A DNA stretch of 64,000 bases from Clostridium chromiireducens. GTDB taxonomy: Bacteria; Bacillota; Clostridia; Clostridiales; Clostridiaceae. Made by a program: the position numbers and the translations under genes. Below the pieces are notes generated by a model. It did no database searches and was not told the origin of the DNA. It saw nothing but the letters and a program-made list of their open reading frames with translations. This document shows, piece by piece, positions 48,840-57,023 of this stretch; the first letter of the stretch is position 1; each line of letters opens with the position of its first letter. The stretch lies in NCBI RefSeq assembly GCF_002029255.1, contig NZ_MZGT01000008.1:1-64000 (forward strand), written 5' to 3'.

Positions 48840-50501
48840 CTATAAACTTAAAAATTTATCAAATCTGCTTCTAGTATTTTCTTCACCTATTATTTGCATA
48901 ATTGTATATATATCAGGTGAGTTAGTTCTATGAGTTAATGCAGCTCTAACTGCTCCTGCAACATCTGAAATCATTCCTTTATATTGATCTGGATTTGCTT
49001 TGAAGTCTTTTCTATTTGCACAATATCCAAGTCTAAGTCCAATTTCTTTTAAATCTTCAAACCAAGCTTCTTGGCTTTCCACATTATAGTTAAATTCATT
49101 TTTATAAGTTTCTACTACAGCCTTAGCAGCTTCTATTGTAACGCCCTTTGGTAATTCTATTTGTTCTGCTGTTTCGTTATAGAATAATTCATCAAAGAAA
49201 TAGAAAATTTTATCTTTAACTTCATCCCATTTAGCAAAGTCTTTTCTTGGTTTTGGACCTTCTTTATCTATATTGAAGATCTCTTTTGCCATAGTTTCAT
49301 TTTCTGTAACTAATTTATACATTTCTGCATCATACTCTTTAGCCCATACTGTATAGTAGTCATAAACATCAGTAGCTTTCATTGCTGCTATTCTATCTTT
49401 TGATACGTCGTTTAATTTAACTAAATCAAATAATGCTCCACTCTTACCCATCTTTTCTAAATGAACTTCGAATTCGTGGTAATCAGCCTTAGGATTCTCA
49501 GCTCTCCATTCTTCATAAGTAGAGTTTACTATATTAAGTAAATATTCAATTACAGTTACTACTGGGAATCCAACTTCTTTATAGTAAGAAACAGCTGCTT
49601 CTGCATCTTTTCTCTTTGAAAGCTTTCTCTTTGATCCACCATCTTGTTTCATTATTGTTGGAATATGAGCATATCTTGGTGCTTCAAAACCTAAAACTTC
49701 AAATAATTGAACGTGTATAGGAAGTGATGATAGCCACTCTTCTCCTCTTATTACATCTGTTGTTCTCATTAAATAATCATCTATAGCGTGAGCAAAGTGA
49801 TAAGTTGGAAGTCCATCTCCTTTAATAAGCACTACATCTTGATTATTTTCTGGGAATGATATATCTCCCTTTATTAAATCGTGGAACTCAACTCTTGTTT
49901 CAGGATTTCCTGGAGATTTTAATCTTATAATATACTTTTCTCCGTTTTCAATTCTCTTTATAGCTTCATCTTCAGTTATATTTCTGAATTTTGCATATTC
50001 GCCATAGTAACCTGGAGTTATTTTATTTGCTATTTGTCTTTCTCTAAGTTCAGCCAATTCTTCTGGAGTACAGAAATCTGGATAAGCTAAACCTTTTATA
50101 AGTAAATCTTTTGCAAAAGTATTATATATTTCAGCTCTTTGACTTTGTCTGTATGGACCATATTCACCTTTAGATGTTTCTTCTCCTGTCATACCTTCAC
50201 TAAAATCCATGCCAAAATTATGCATAGTAGCTATTGTATCTTCTATTGCACCTTGAACTTCTCTCTTTTGATCAGTATCTTCTATTCTTAAATAAAAAAC
50301 ACCTTCACTTTGGCTTGCTAATCTTTCATTTATTAATGCAGCAAAAACTCCACCTATATGTTGGAATCCAGTTGGACTTGGTGCATATCTAGTAACTCTT
50401 GCACCTTCTTTAAGATTTCTCTTTGGATATTTTTCAACGTAATATTCAGTTGTATGTTCAACATTCCCAAATATTATATCTGCTAATTTTTCAAAACTCA
50501 T
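48840..50501 (-). CDS. gltX: Glutamyl-tRNA synthetase
   Basis: 553 residues, class I. The HIGH-type motif is [14 protein letters not shown], followed by [14 protein letters not shown]. The KMSKS motif reads [12 protein letters not shown] near residue 255. An anticodon-binding helical domain follows. It is longer than the usual 470-500 residues, and this longer form occurs in clostridia. It charges tRNAGlu. GGAG precedes the ATG. The 280-bp leader region contains an IS200/IS605-like structured remnant (50530-50705), which may have been inserted into the promoter/leader. Confidence 0.96.
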   Translation of the reverse strand: MSFEKLADIIFGNVEHTTEYYVEKYPKRNLKEGARVTRYAPSPTGFQHIGGVFAALINERLASQSEGVFYLRIEDTDQKREVQGAIEDTIATMHNFGMDFSEGMTGEETSKGEYGPYRQSQRAEIYNTFAKDLLIKGLAYPDFCTPEELAELRERQIANKITPGYYGEYAKFRNITEDEAIKRIENGEKYIIRLKSPGNPETRVEFHDLIKGDISFPENNQDVVLIKGDGLPTYHFAHAIDDYLMRTTDVIRGEEWLSSLPIHVQLFEVLGFEAPRYAHIPTIMKQDGGSKRKLSKRKDAEAAVSYYKEVGFPVVTVIEYLLNIVNSTYEEWRAENPKADYHEFEVHLEKMGKSGALFDLVKLNDVSKDRIAAMKATDVYDYYTVWAKEYDAEMYKLVTENETMAKEIFNIDKEGPKPRKDFAKWDEVKDKIFYFFDELFYNETAEQIELPKGVTIEAAKAVVETYKNEFNYNVESQEAWFEDLKEIGLRLGYCANRKDFKANPDQYKGMISDVAGAVRAALTHRTNSPDIYTIMQIIGEENTRSRFDKFLSL

Positions 50502-50529
50502 TATTTGTATCTCTCCTTATCATTCTTCC

Positions 50530-50705
50530 TTACAAGGTATTATAAGCCCCTTGTCATGGCAATTTATATCAAGTGAAACTTGATTCAGGTGGGGTTTGAT
50601 CCCCATCTGAATCCTAGTTGAACTTATACCCATGAAGGGCACAATGTCCAGGAGCGTGCATCCGTTATCCCCCGCTTAAAGAAGTGGGGGTATTACGGAT
50701 GCTAG
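50530..50705 (-). mobile_element. IS200/IS605-type right-end remnant with omega-RNA-like hairpins (tentative)
   Basis: Several tight hairpins in 175 bp: GCATCCGT.ATACCCCCACTT / AAGCGGGGGATAACGGATGC (50658-50702), GATTCAGGTGGGG / CCCCATCTGAATC (50582-50613), TCAAGTGAAACTTGA (50569-50583) and ACAAGG / CCTTGT (50532-50553). Base composition (GC-rich arms) differs from surrounding DNA. Tandem GC-rich hairpins, with a conserved CCCCCACTTCTTTAAGCGGGGG type stem, are what remain at right ends of TnpB-bearing IS605-family elements, where the omega RNA is encoded. No transposase or TnpB frame is left. It could also be a gltX leader RNA. Confidence 0.4.
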
Positions 50706-50784
50706 CTATCGGATAAACTACACATAAATATGTAGAATAAATTCAAATTATTTAATTATCACAATTTAATAACATTACAAAATA

Positions 50785-51426
50785 TTAATATCCTAATTGT
50801 TTTCCTACAATTATTACTTTTATCCTACCTTCAACAAATTGTCCTCTTATAATGGTAAAATCATTACATATTCTATTAGGACTTTTACAATCCACACAAT
50901 ACCCTAATTTAGCGCATGGAGTATCCTTCCCTAATCTTTTTGCATCAATCGGAGCAGCATAATTTCTAACTCTTCTTTCTGCTTCTTCTATATCTTTAAC
51001 AATCTTATTTGTTCCAGTCACTAAAATAACCTGCTTAGGACCATAAATCATTGGTGCGACTCTACTTCCATTACCATCAATATTGTATAGTTCTCCACTT
51101 TCAGTCAGGGCATTCGTACTACACATAAAAGTATCAGCAGAGAAGTTTTGCATATAAATACTTTTCTTTTCTTCACTTGTAATACTTTCTCTATACTTAT
51201 CCAAAAATGCATAATTTCCCTCACGAAGAAAGTCTATAACACCTGTTTCAAACAACGTCATAGAATCACCAACCCCTACAACAGAATTTTCATCTATGAG
51301 TTGTTTTAAAAGTTCTTTTAATTCATTATCATCATTTACAAAGAAACCATCCATGTTACGTTGCCTTAAATTTTTTATAGTTCTATTAACTTGTTCTTCT
51401 TTGTACCATGAAATATTGATATCCAT
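50785..51426 (-). CDS. LUD-domain protein (LutC/YkgG-like)
   Basis: 213 residues of the LUD (lactate utilisation) fold: VVGVGDSMTLFETGVIDFL near residue 48, FMCSTNALTESGELYNIDGNGSRVAPMIYGPKQVILV near 105-145, and a Cys-bearing tail (TPCAKLGYCVDCKSPNRIC) not seen in LutC, possibly a metal site. LutABC members take part in lactate oxidation. Stand-alone LUD proteins have no firm function. It is a single gene without LutA/LutB partners. The lactate-dehydrogenase-like gene is 40 kb away. Confidence 0.82.
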   Translation of the reverse strand: MDINISWYKEEQVNRTIKNLRQRNMDGFFVNDDNELKELLKQLIDENSVVGVGDSMTLFETGVIDFLREGNYAFLDKYRESITSEEKKSIYMQNFSADTFMCSTNALTESGELYNIDGNGSRVAPMIYGPKQVILVTGTNKIVKDIEEAERRVRNYAAPIDAKRLGKDTPCAKLGYCVDCKSPNRICNDFTIIRGQFVEGRIKVIIVGKQLGY

Positions 51427-51585
51427 ATAATATATAGTCCTTTCTAAGTAAAAAGTTTCAACTTTTATCTTTGCATTATAAATAATTCAAAGGATTGCAC
51501 CACTATTTCTAATTCATAGTTCACAATTTAAGAAGATTGAGAAGTAAAATAATTTCTAATATTGCTTATTAGACACTCTATAAGT

Positions 51586-51978
51586 TCAGCAACCAATTTC
51601 AATGTAATTACCTTCAGGATCAGCAATCCAAAAATTTCTTTGACCCCAAGGTTGTGTAACTGGCTCTCCTGTGAGTGATTTAACACCAAGTTTCATTAGC
51701 CGTTCATATTCTCTATCAACATCATCTTTAGTAGGAACACCAATGCCTATCTGCATTGTCAGATTGAATCCCATTGGTGGGTAATAAGGTTGGTTCATCG
51801 CCTCAGCAAATTTTTTCCTGTCAAACATAAACAAACCACCATCTTTTACTTTGAAACTTACAAACGGTCCTCCATCCCAATCTGTTTCGTAGCCTAAGAT
51901 ATCTCTGTAAAACATTACCATATTCTCAATATCTTCGGCAAATATCCCTGTATGTACGCTGTTAGACAATATGCCCAT
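51586..51978 (-). CDS. VOC-family (glyoxalase/bleomycin-resistance-like) protein
   Basis: 130 residues from the ATG at 51978 (AAGGAGGTTATTTAT upstream). The frame is open upstream only because it crosses the T-box leader. VOC fold: HTGIFAEDIENMVMFYRDILGYETDWDGG at the start, a second repeat GVPTKDDVDREYERLMKLGVKSLTGEPVTQPWGQRNFWIADPEGNYIEIGC at the end, with a likely metal ligand His and Glu. These proteins bind divalent metal and handle small molecules (glyoxalase I, fosfomycin or bleomycin resistance, dioxygenases). It is preceded by a complete T-box, an unusual control for this family. Confidence 0.85.
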   Translation of the reverse strand: MGILSNSVHTGIFAEDIENMVMFYRDILGYETDWDGGPFVSFKVKDGGLFMFDRKKFAEAMNQPYYPPMGFNLTMQIGIGVPTKDDVDREYERLMKLGVKSLTGEPVTQPWGQRNFWIADPEGNYIEIGC

Positions 51979-52028
51979 ATAAATAACCTCCTTCTTTAAA
52001 TATATAATTTTTCTTAGTTTTAAATACA

Positions 52029-52300
52029 AAAAAGCCCTTCGTCCCAAAATATAATTAGGACGAAAGGCTGACTTCCGCGTTACCACCTAAATTGATTAAT
52101 TTAAGCATATTAACTTTTGTTATTAATAAACCTAATTTAACCCTCTTAATTATCTTTAAGGGAATAACCCCATAAATATACTACGCTTACGCTTTCTATT
52201 TATCACTCCAAAGCTTCCTTCAATAGTTTTAAATTCTAGGATTACACCCTCCCTAGATCTCTTTAAATTAAAATTCTATTTACTCTTCATTATCATTGCT
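52029..52300 (-). promoter_or_regulatory. T-box leader upstream of the VOC gene
   Basis: Minus strand: T-box AGGTGGTAACGCGG (52088-52075), then a strong terminator AGCCTTTCGTCC / GGACGAAGGGCT followed by TTTTTTG (52069-52033). Stem I has ATGA-AGAG..CTTT-GGAG with a distal loop containing GGGAGGGTGTAATCC. Aligned with the serS leader, the specifier would be GGA (Gly; 52218-52216). The T-box variable base is U, which pairs with A73, whereas most tRNAGly carry U73, so the amino acid is not settled. The leader is intact and directly precedes the VOC gene. Confidence 0.88.
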
Positions 52301-52471
52301 ATTATCTGTATTTATATTTTATTTAGTATTTACAAAATACAAATCAATTATACATTTTGAAAATACCAATGTAAAGATAAATTATTATAATATAGAAATA
52401 TAGTTTTTAAACGGTACATTTTAATATAGATAACCAACGCATAACTTATAGTTAAACATATAACTCACCGA

Positions 52472-52663
52472 AATGAATAGCATACGTTTTGTTCCAGTTT
52501 CTAAGGAATTTTTATGGGTGATTCTAAGAACAAAAGTTGTGCCCAAAATGCTAGCCTCAAAGACAAAGCTTTGAACTAGCATATTTGGAACAACTTTTCT
52601 TCTAAGAATCACTACCACAAAAATTCCTTACGAAACATTCCACAAAAGTATGCTATTCATTTC
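52472..52663. repeat. ~190-bp imperfect palindrome, copy A
   Basis: The two ~90-nt arms are inverse copies of each other at roughly 80-85%: outer ends AAATGAATAGCATAC / GTATGCTATTCATTT, middle AAGGAATTTTT / AAAAATTCCTTA and GATTCTAAGAA / TTCTAAGAATC, inner AAAGTTGT / ACAACTTTT, with apex CAAAGCTTTG. The 65-residue frame across it is an artefact of the repeat. It shares core blocks (CTTTTGTG..TGTTTC, AAGTTGTTCCA) with copy B at 52930 and with 906-986. No coding potential. Confidence 0.8.
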
Positions 52664-52929
52664 TAGTTGAATTATCTTTCAAAATATATCAATTTTATGT
52701 TTCGTTTATCTATGTAGATAAACACATATAGCTTAGACTTATGAGATAACTTCCCAAAAATATAAATATGTTTATCTAATAAATCAATTATTTAAGTTAC
52801 ATATATATGTTTAAGTTCCATTATTCAATCTTATTATATAATTTCAACACCACTCCTATTTCCCATTATTCCATTAGCATAGATGTCCAATTTAAATATT
52901 TAATTTATAACTCGGAGTATATTCAATAT

Positions 52930-53125
52930 CATAAAGAATGGATACTCTTTTGTGCAGTGTTTCATTGATAATTTGATTGTAGGATTTTTTCAGCAGAAGT
53001 TGTTCCATTTGAGCTTGTCATTTGCTTGCCAATGGAGCATGCTCAAATAGGCGCAACTTCTGGTGGTAGAAATCCACAACCAAATTCTCTAGAAACCGAA
53101 ACAACAGAGTACCCATTCTTTCGAT
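52930..53125. repeat. ~195-bp imperfect palindrome, copy B
   Basis: Arms about 85 nt: outer ends AAAGAATGGATACTC / GAGTACCCATTCTTT, inner AGAAGTTGTTCCATTTGAGC / GCTCAAATAGGCGCAACTTC, apex GCTTGCCAATGG. Identity between arms is about 75%. It is related to copy A (CTTTTGTG..TGTTTC.., AGAAGTTGTTCCA) and lies 270 bp from it. The DNA between copies (52664-52929) holds only AT-rich sequence and a GTTTATCTA..TAGATAAAC palindrome. Confidence 0.78.
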
Positions 53126-53142
53126 GAGTTATATGCATAAGT

Positions 53143-54030
53143 TTAAGTTATAGCTTGAATAAAATCAGACTTTTTTATTATAGTAGGAGTAACGGAATCA
53201 CCATAAAAGTTTACTGGCTCTCCTATTATTTCACATCCTAATTTTCTTAACATTTTTACTGTTATATCTCTAGCTTCACTATATATTTCTTCAGCTCCAA
53301 TGTTAAATATATCATTTAACGAAAATACAGCTAACTTTTTACCTATGCCTATTCCACGTAATCTTTTATCAACAGCATACCTTCCCCAATGCCACTCATT
53401 ATTCTCAATCCATCCTGCTGTAACACCAACAATATCTTCACCAACTCTTGCACACCACCAAATTGGCTCTAGATTCTTCTCTAACGGAACTAAATTTGCC
53501 GGAATGTTTTGTTCCTTAGTAAACACTCCTATTGCTAATTTAATAGCATCTTCCATATAGTTTAATGATACTCTCTCTATTTTTATCCTAGACTCATTTT
53601 TTATTAGGTTACTCTTTAAAGAAAGGATACGGAATTCATTAAATGATTTTACAATATTACTTACTGTTTCCTCATCCCCATACTCTAAAATCTCATTAAT
53701 GACTTTATTTACTTCACCATCTCCGTTAATTATGTTTTCCTTTCCTAATGGCAGAATATCAATGTCTTTCATTCTTTTGTCAGTTTTAGATTTTTCCACT
53801 TTTATAAACCCTTTGCTCTCTAAGTTACTAACAGTTCTACTTAAGGAAGCTTTATCAATTCCCAATTGAACTAACAACTCATTAAAAGGGGTATTTCCAT
53901 TTTGTTTAAGATAACTTAATATATGAGCTTGCGCTAAAGTCAATCCAGAATTTAAGCAATTATGACTTAGCAAACCTAATTCTCTTATAATCAATCGCAG
54001 TTCTTTCCTAATTATTTCTTCTTTATTCAT
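53143..54030 (-). CDS. MarR-GNAT fusion regulator/acetyltransferase
   Basis: About 295 residues. The N-terminal half is a MarR winged helix (LTLAQAHILSYLKQNGNTPFNELLVQLGIDKASLSRTVSNLESKGFI with wing SKTDKRMKDIDIL). The C-terminal half is a GNAT acetyltransferase (WWCARVGEDIVGVTAGWIENNEWHWGRYAVDKRLRGIGIGKKLAVFSL, the last part being the acetyl-CoA loop R-x-x-G-I-G). Such fusions occur in Firmicutes, with the acetylation target unknown. The longest frame starts three codons earlier at a GTG, but GAGGTG lies six bases before the ATG at 54030. A TTGATA-A-TATCAA palindrome 20-32 bp upstream may be its own operator. Confidence 0.88.
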   Translation of the reverse strand: MNKEEIIRKELRLIIRELGLLSHNCLNSGLTLAQAHILSYLKQNGNTPFNELLVQLGIDKASLSRTVSNLESKGFIKVEKSKTDKRMKDIDILPLGKENIINGDGEVNKVINEILEYGDEETVSNIVKSFNEFRILSLKSNLIKNESRIKIERVSLNYMEDAIKLAIGVFTKEQNIPANLVPLEKNLEPIWWCARVGEDIVGVTAGWIENNEWHWGRYAVDKRLRGIGIGKKLAVFSLNDIFNIGAEEIYSEARDITVKMLRKLGCEIIGEPVNFYGDSVTPTIIKKSDFIQAIT

Positions 54031-54049
54031 ATATAACACCTCAACTTAA

Positions 54050-54062
54050 TTGATAATATCAA
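54050..54062. promoter_or_regulatory. Palindrome TTGATAATATCAA, probable autoregulatory site
   Basis: 13-bp perfect palindrome directly upstream of the MarR-GNAT ribosome site; it fits MarR-type operators. A TATACT-like -10 element (TACTATAG) lies nearby. Confidence 0.5.
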
Positions 54063-54195
54063 CTAAATTATACTATAGTTAAATAGATAGTGCAAACTAC
54101 GATAATTAGCACATACTACAAGCTCTATCTAAGGATTTAACCGTTATAGAAAACTTATTAATGGATAGATATCAATAAACTTAACAAAAAATTAG

Positions 54196-54241
54196 CTGAA
54201 GGTGTAGTAAAACAACTTTAGCATGTAGTTACTCACCTTCC
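54196..54241 (-). terminator. Hairpin downstream of aldolase-like gene
   Basis: AAGGTG-TAGTA / TACT-CACCTT-type stem with an AT-rich loop in the gap between the aldolase-like and MarR-GNAT genes. T-tract is weak. The rest of 54063-54272 shows no gene. Confidence 0.4.
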
Positions 54242-54272
54242 TATATTAGAGTTATTGATTTAAAATAACAAT

Positions 54273-54908
54273 CTAGTGATTGGCAAGATATGATACTAGT
54301 TCCTCTCTTGTGTATCTTTTAGGCTCCTTGAACTTATTTAGGACTAGCGCTTTGTAATAAGTTTCAGCTACCTTTTCAACATGTCTTGCTTTAGATAACA
54401 CATCTTCTATATCTCTACTTACTATAATAACTCCATTGCTTTCTAGTAAACAAGCATCACTTGTTTTTAATTTTTCTGTTAAATCCTTTGCAGCTTCAGA
54501 AGTTTTTGCATTATCATAATTAGCTACATAAATATATCCTCCATAATTTGCTGAATCATAAGTTACTGGTGGAATTACTTTATTTATCACTGCAAATGAT
54601 GTTGTATAACTTGGGTGCACATGCATAATAGCTCTTAGATCTTTTCTCTCTTTATATATTTCAATATGCATTTGCAAATCACTGCTTGGTTCAATTCCAT
54701 CCATCACCTTAATTTTGTTTCCATCTAGATCTAAAATGCAAAGTTGTTCTTCTGCTAAATTCTCTATCTTTATCTTTGAAGGCGTTATAATTACATATCC
54801 TGAACTTTCATCTCTAATACTGAAACTTCCTGCATTTTCTGAACATAGGTTATACCTCTCTGAATCCTTTACCATCTTAAGAAGTTTTATTTTTAAATTT
54901 TCTAACAT
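54273..54908 (-). CDS. Class II aldolase/adducin-family protein with altered metal site
   Basis: 211 residues from the ATG at 54908 (GAAGGGGGAAG upstream; the longer frame from 54938 lacks a site). The fold matches fuculose-phosphate aldolase, with HVHP (H96, H98) as two zinc ligands. The third ligand, His in LLxHHGL or LLxNHG of family enzymes, is Asn158 here (LLESNGVIIVS), and the acid in PSSE is Asp77 (PSSDLQMH). It may be a non-aldolase member or have weak metal binding. It follows a CoA-transferase gene by 26 bp, so they form an operon. Confidence 0.75.
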   Translation of the reverse strand: MLENLKIKLLKMVKDSERYNLCSENAGSFSIRDESSGYVIITPSKIKIENLAEEQLCILDLDGNKIKVMDGIEPSSDLQMHIEIYKERKDLRAIMHVHPSYTTSFAVINKVIPPVTYDSANYGGYIYVANYDNAKTSEAAKDLTEKLKTSDACLLESNGVIIVSRDIEDVLSKARHVEKVAETYYKALVLNKFKEPKRYTREELVSYLANH

Positions 54909-54934
54909 ATTTCTTCCCCCTTCAAATATTTCTA

Positions 54935-56485
54935 TCAATCTTTTAGCCCCATTGTTTCATCAATAAATATTCTCTTATCCATAAGCTTAAGATCTTTATC
55001 TATTATTGGATTAAAGTCCATTAAATCTAATACATCTTTTTCAATATTGATTCCTGGTGCTATCTCAATTAGATGTAACCCATCATCTTTTAATTCAAAA
55101 ACAGCTCTTTCAGTTATATACATAACAGATTGTTTAACTTTCATAGCATACTCACCACTAAAAGTAATTTGCTCAACAGACTCTATAAATTTCTTGCTTA
55201 CGCCTTCTTTTATAATTCTTAATTCTCCATTCTCTACTTTTACTTCTAGTCCTTTAGCTGTTAAAGTTCCGCAAAATACCACTTTTTTAGAATTTTGTGT
55301 TATATTAATAAATCCTCCACATCCCGCAACCCTTGTCCCAAACTTACTTACATTTATATTTCCACGCTTGTCCGCTTGAGCAAGTCCTAAGAACGCTATA
55401 TCTAAACCGCCTCCATCATAAAAATCAAATTGTGTTGGTTGGTCAAATATACATTCTGGATTTATTGACGATCCAAATTTCTTTCCTCCTTGTGGTATTC
55501 CCCCTATTGGTCCTGGTTCTACTGTTAAAGTAATAAAATCTCCTATCCCTTCTTCATTTGCTACATTTGACACCGCCTCCGGAACCCCTATTCCTATATT
55601 AACAATACTTCCTTCAACAAGTTCCATAGCCGCTCTTCTTCCAATTATCTTTCTTGCATCTAATTTCAATGGTGCAAAATCATCTACAGTTATTCTAATA
55701 TCTCCAGATAATGATGGATCATAATCATATCCTAATACTTGAGCTTGATCCTCTTTGTCTTTTGCTTCAACTATATAATCAACATAAATTCTCGGTATCT
55801 TAATAGATCTTGAATCTAAAGTGCCTGCTTTAACAACTTTCTCAACTTGTACTATAACAATTCCGCCGCAATTTCTTACCGCTTGTGCTATACATGTTGC
55901 TTCTGATAAAGTAGCTTCGTGCTCCATTGAGATATTTCCTTTCTCATCAGCATATGTCCCTCTTATAAAAGCCACATCTACGCTTGGACATTTATATAAT
56001 AAATTTTCTTTACCTAATATATCTACTACCTCAACTATATCTTCTTTGGTAATTGCATTGACTTTTCCACCTTCTACTCTAGGATCTACAAAAGTATTTA
56101 ATCCTACTTTACTAATAGTCGCTACCTTTTTACTTGCTATATCTCTGAATATATTACACATGATTCCTTGTGGTAAATTATATGCGCATATTTTATTATT
56201 CCTAATTAATTCTCCTAGCTTTGGTGCTAAGTTAAAATGTCCTCCTATAACTTTTTGCACTAAACCTTCATGAGCCAAATGGCTTAAACCTTTACTATCC
56301 CCATCTCCTGACGCCGCTGCAAACATTAACGTTAGATTTTGTGGGCTTCTTTCCTCTAAAAATCTTTTTTCTAAACTCTTCATAAGTGCCTCAGGAACTC
56401 CTAATGATGCAAAACCTGATGTAGCTAATACATCATTATCTTTTAATAAACTTGCAGCTTCTGTAGAACTGATTATTTTCACCAT
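54935..56485 (-). CDS. Family I CoA transferase (acetate/propionate type)
   Basis: 516 residues, single-chain Pct/YdiF form with both halves fused. The catalytic Glu is in LTVEPGPIGG (about E323 from this start), followed by FDFYDGGGLDIAFLGLAQAD and GTRVAGCGGFINI. It moves CoA between acyl-CoA and acetate or propionate through an enzyme-Glu-CoA intermediate. The 56500 TTG extension is not used because GGAGTTGG lies before the ATG at 56485. It pairs with an aldolase-like gene downstream, so it may activate a sugar-derived acid. The true substrate is unknown. A Fur-like box lies about 140 bp upstream. Confidence 0.85.
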   Translation of the reverse strand: MVKIISSTEAASLLKDNDVLATSGFASLGVPEALMKSLEKRFLEERSPQNLTLMFAAASGDGDSKGLSHLAHEGLVQKVIGGHFNLAPKLGELIRNNKICAYNLPQGIMCNIFRDIASKKVATISKVGLNTFVDPRVEGGKVNAITKEDIVEVVDILGKENLLYKCPSVDVAFIRGTYADEKGNISMEHEATLSEATCIAQAVRNCGGIVIVQVEKVVKAGTLDSRSIKIPRIYVDYIVEAKDKEDQAQVLGYDYDPSLSGDIRITVDDFAPLKLDARKIIGRRAAMELVEGSIVNIGIGVPEAVSNVANEEGIGDFITLTVEPGPIGGIPQGGKKFGSSINPECIFDQPTQFDFYDGGGLDIAFLGLAQADKRGNINVSKFGTRVAGCGGFINITQNSKKVVFCGTLTAKGLEVKVENGELRIIKEGVSKKFIESVEQITFSGEYAMKVKQSVMYITERAVFELKDDGLHLIEIAPGINIEKDVLDLMDFNPIIDKDLKLMDKRIFIDETMGLKD

Positions 56486-56619
56486 GAATACCAACTCCAA
56501 ACTCTTTATGAAATATAGTTATTTTTTTATCAATCTCAACCAATATCATTTTAATTCTTTGTTTAATTTTTGTCAATAAGTTTTCTGACAATTCTGAATA
56601 TTTTTATTTATTTTACCAA

Positions 56620-56634
56620 GATAATGATAATCAT
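56620..56634. promoter_or_regulatory. Possible Fur box upstream of CoA transferase
   Basis: GATAATGATAATCAT matches 15 consecutive positions of the 19-bp Fur consensus GATAATGATAATCATTATC. Single weak site; the surrounding DNA is AT-rich, so a chance match is possible. Confidence 0.35.
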
Positions 56635-56886
56635 AAATTTATTATCCTATTACTCATGTAAAACTACTGCATTTTAATATACTTTTTTTAATATTCCTAA
56701 TCATTTTCAAATTTCATCATTAAAGTATATTATATTTTATGAAATATGATTCCTATTTGTTATTCCTAATTGTTACTTTTTTAACTAATATCTTAATATC
56801 ATTCGTTAGATAAATTTCACATCAATTCTCACTCTACAATGATTCGAATCTCTCTTTCAACAACTTCTATAAAAAACAAAAAATAA

Positions 56887-56925
56887 ACCGTCACCAAATA
56901 ACTAAATAATCATTTTGTGACAGTT
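56887..56925 (-). terminator. Terminator after pentapeptide-repeat gene
   Basis: On the minus strand, ACTGTCAC / GTGACGGT stem (one G-U pair) with inner pairing AAAT..ATTT in the loop, then TTTATTTTT. About 100 nt after the pentapeptide gene stop. Confidence 0.6.
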
Positions 56926-56930
56926 CATTT

Positions 56931-56956
56931 TAGGCACATGAAAGAAAATAACAAGG
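56931..56956. repeat. Second copy of TTAGGCACATGAAA repeat
   Basis: TTAGGCACATGAAAGAAAATAACAA matches the left arm of the repeat at 37053 (TTAGGCACATGAAA..A.ATAACAA). Here the right arm is absent or diverged (GATGTTCATC further on). Confidence 0.45.
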
Positions 56957-57023
56957 CCAACTGATGTTCATCAATATCCTACAAATTAAATTTTGAATTG
57001 TAAACAGTAAATATAGTTAATTA

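Noticed and set aside
51979-52086. N-terminal extension of the VOC protein
   Set aside because: The extension reads through the T-box terminator; a perfect AAGGAGG site precedes the internal ATG.
52421-52618. 65-residue frame near 52.5 kb
   Set aside because: Produced by the left arm and apex of the large palindrome; no ribosome site or homology.
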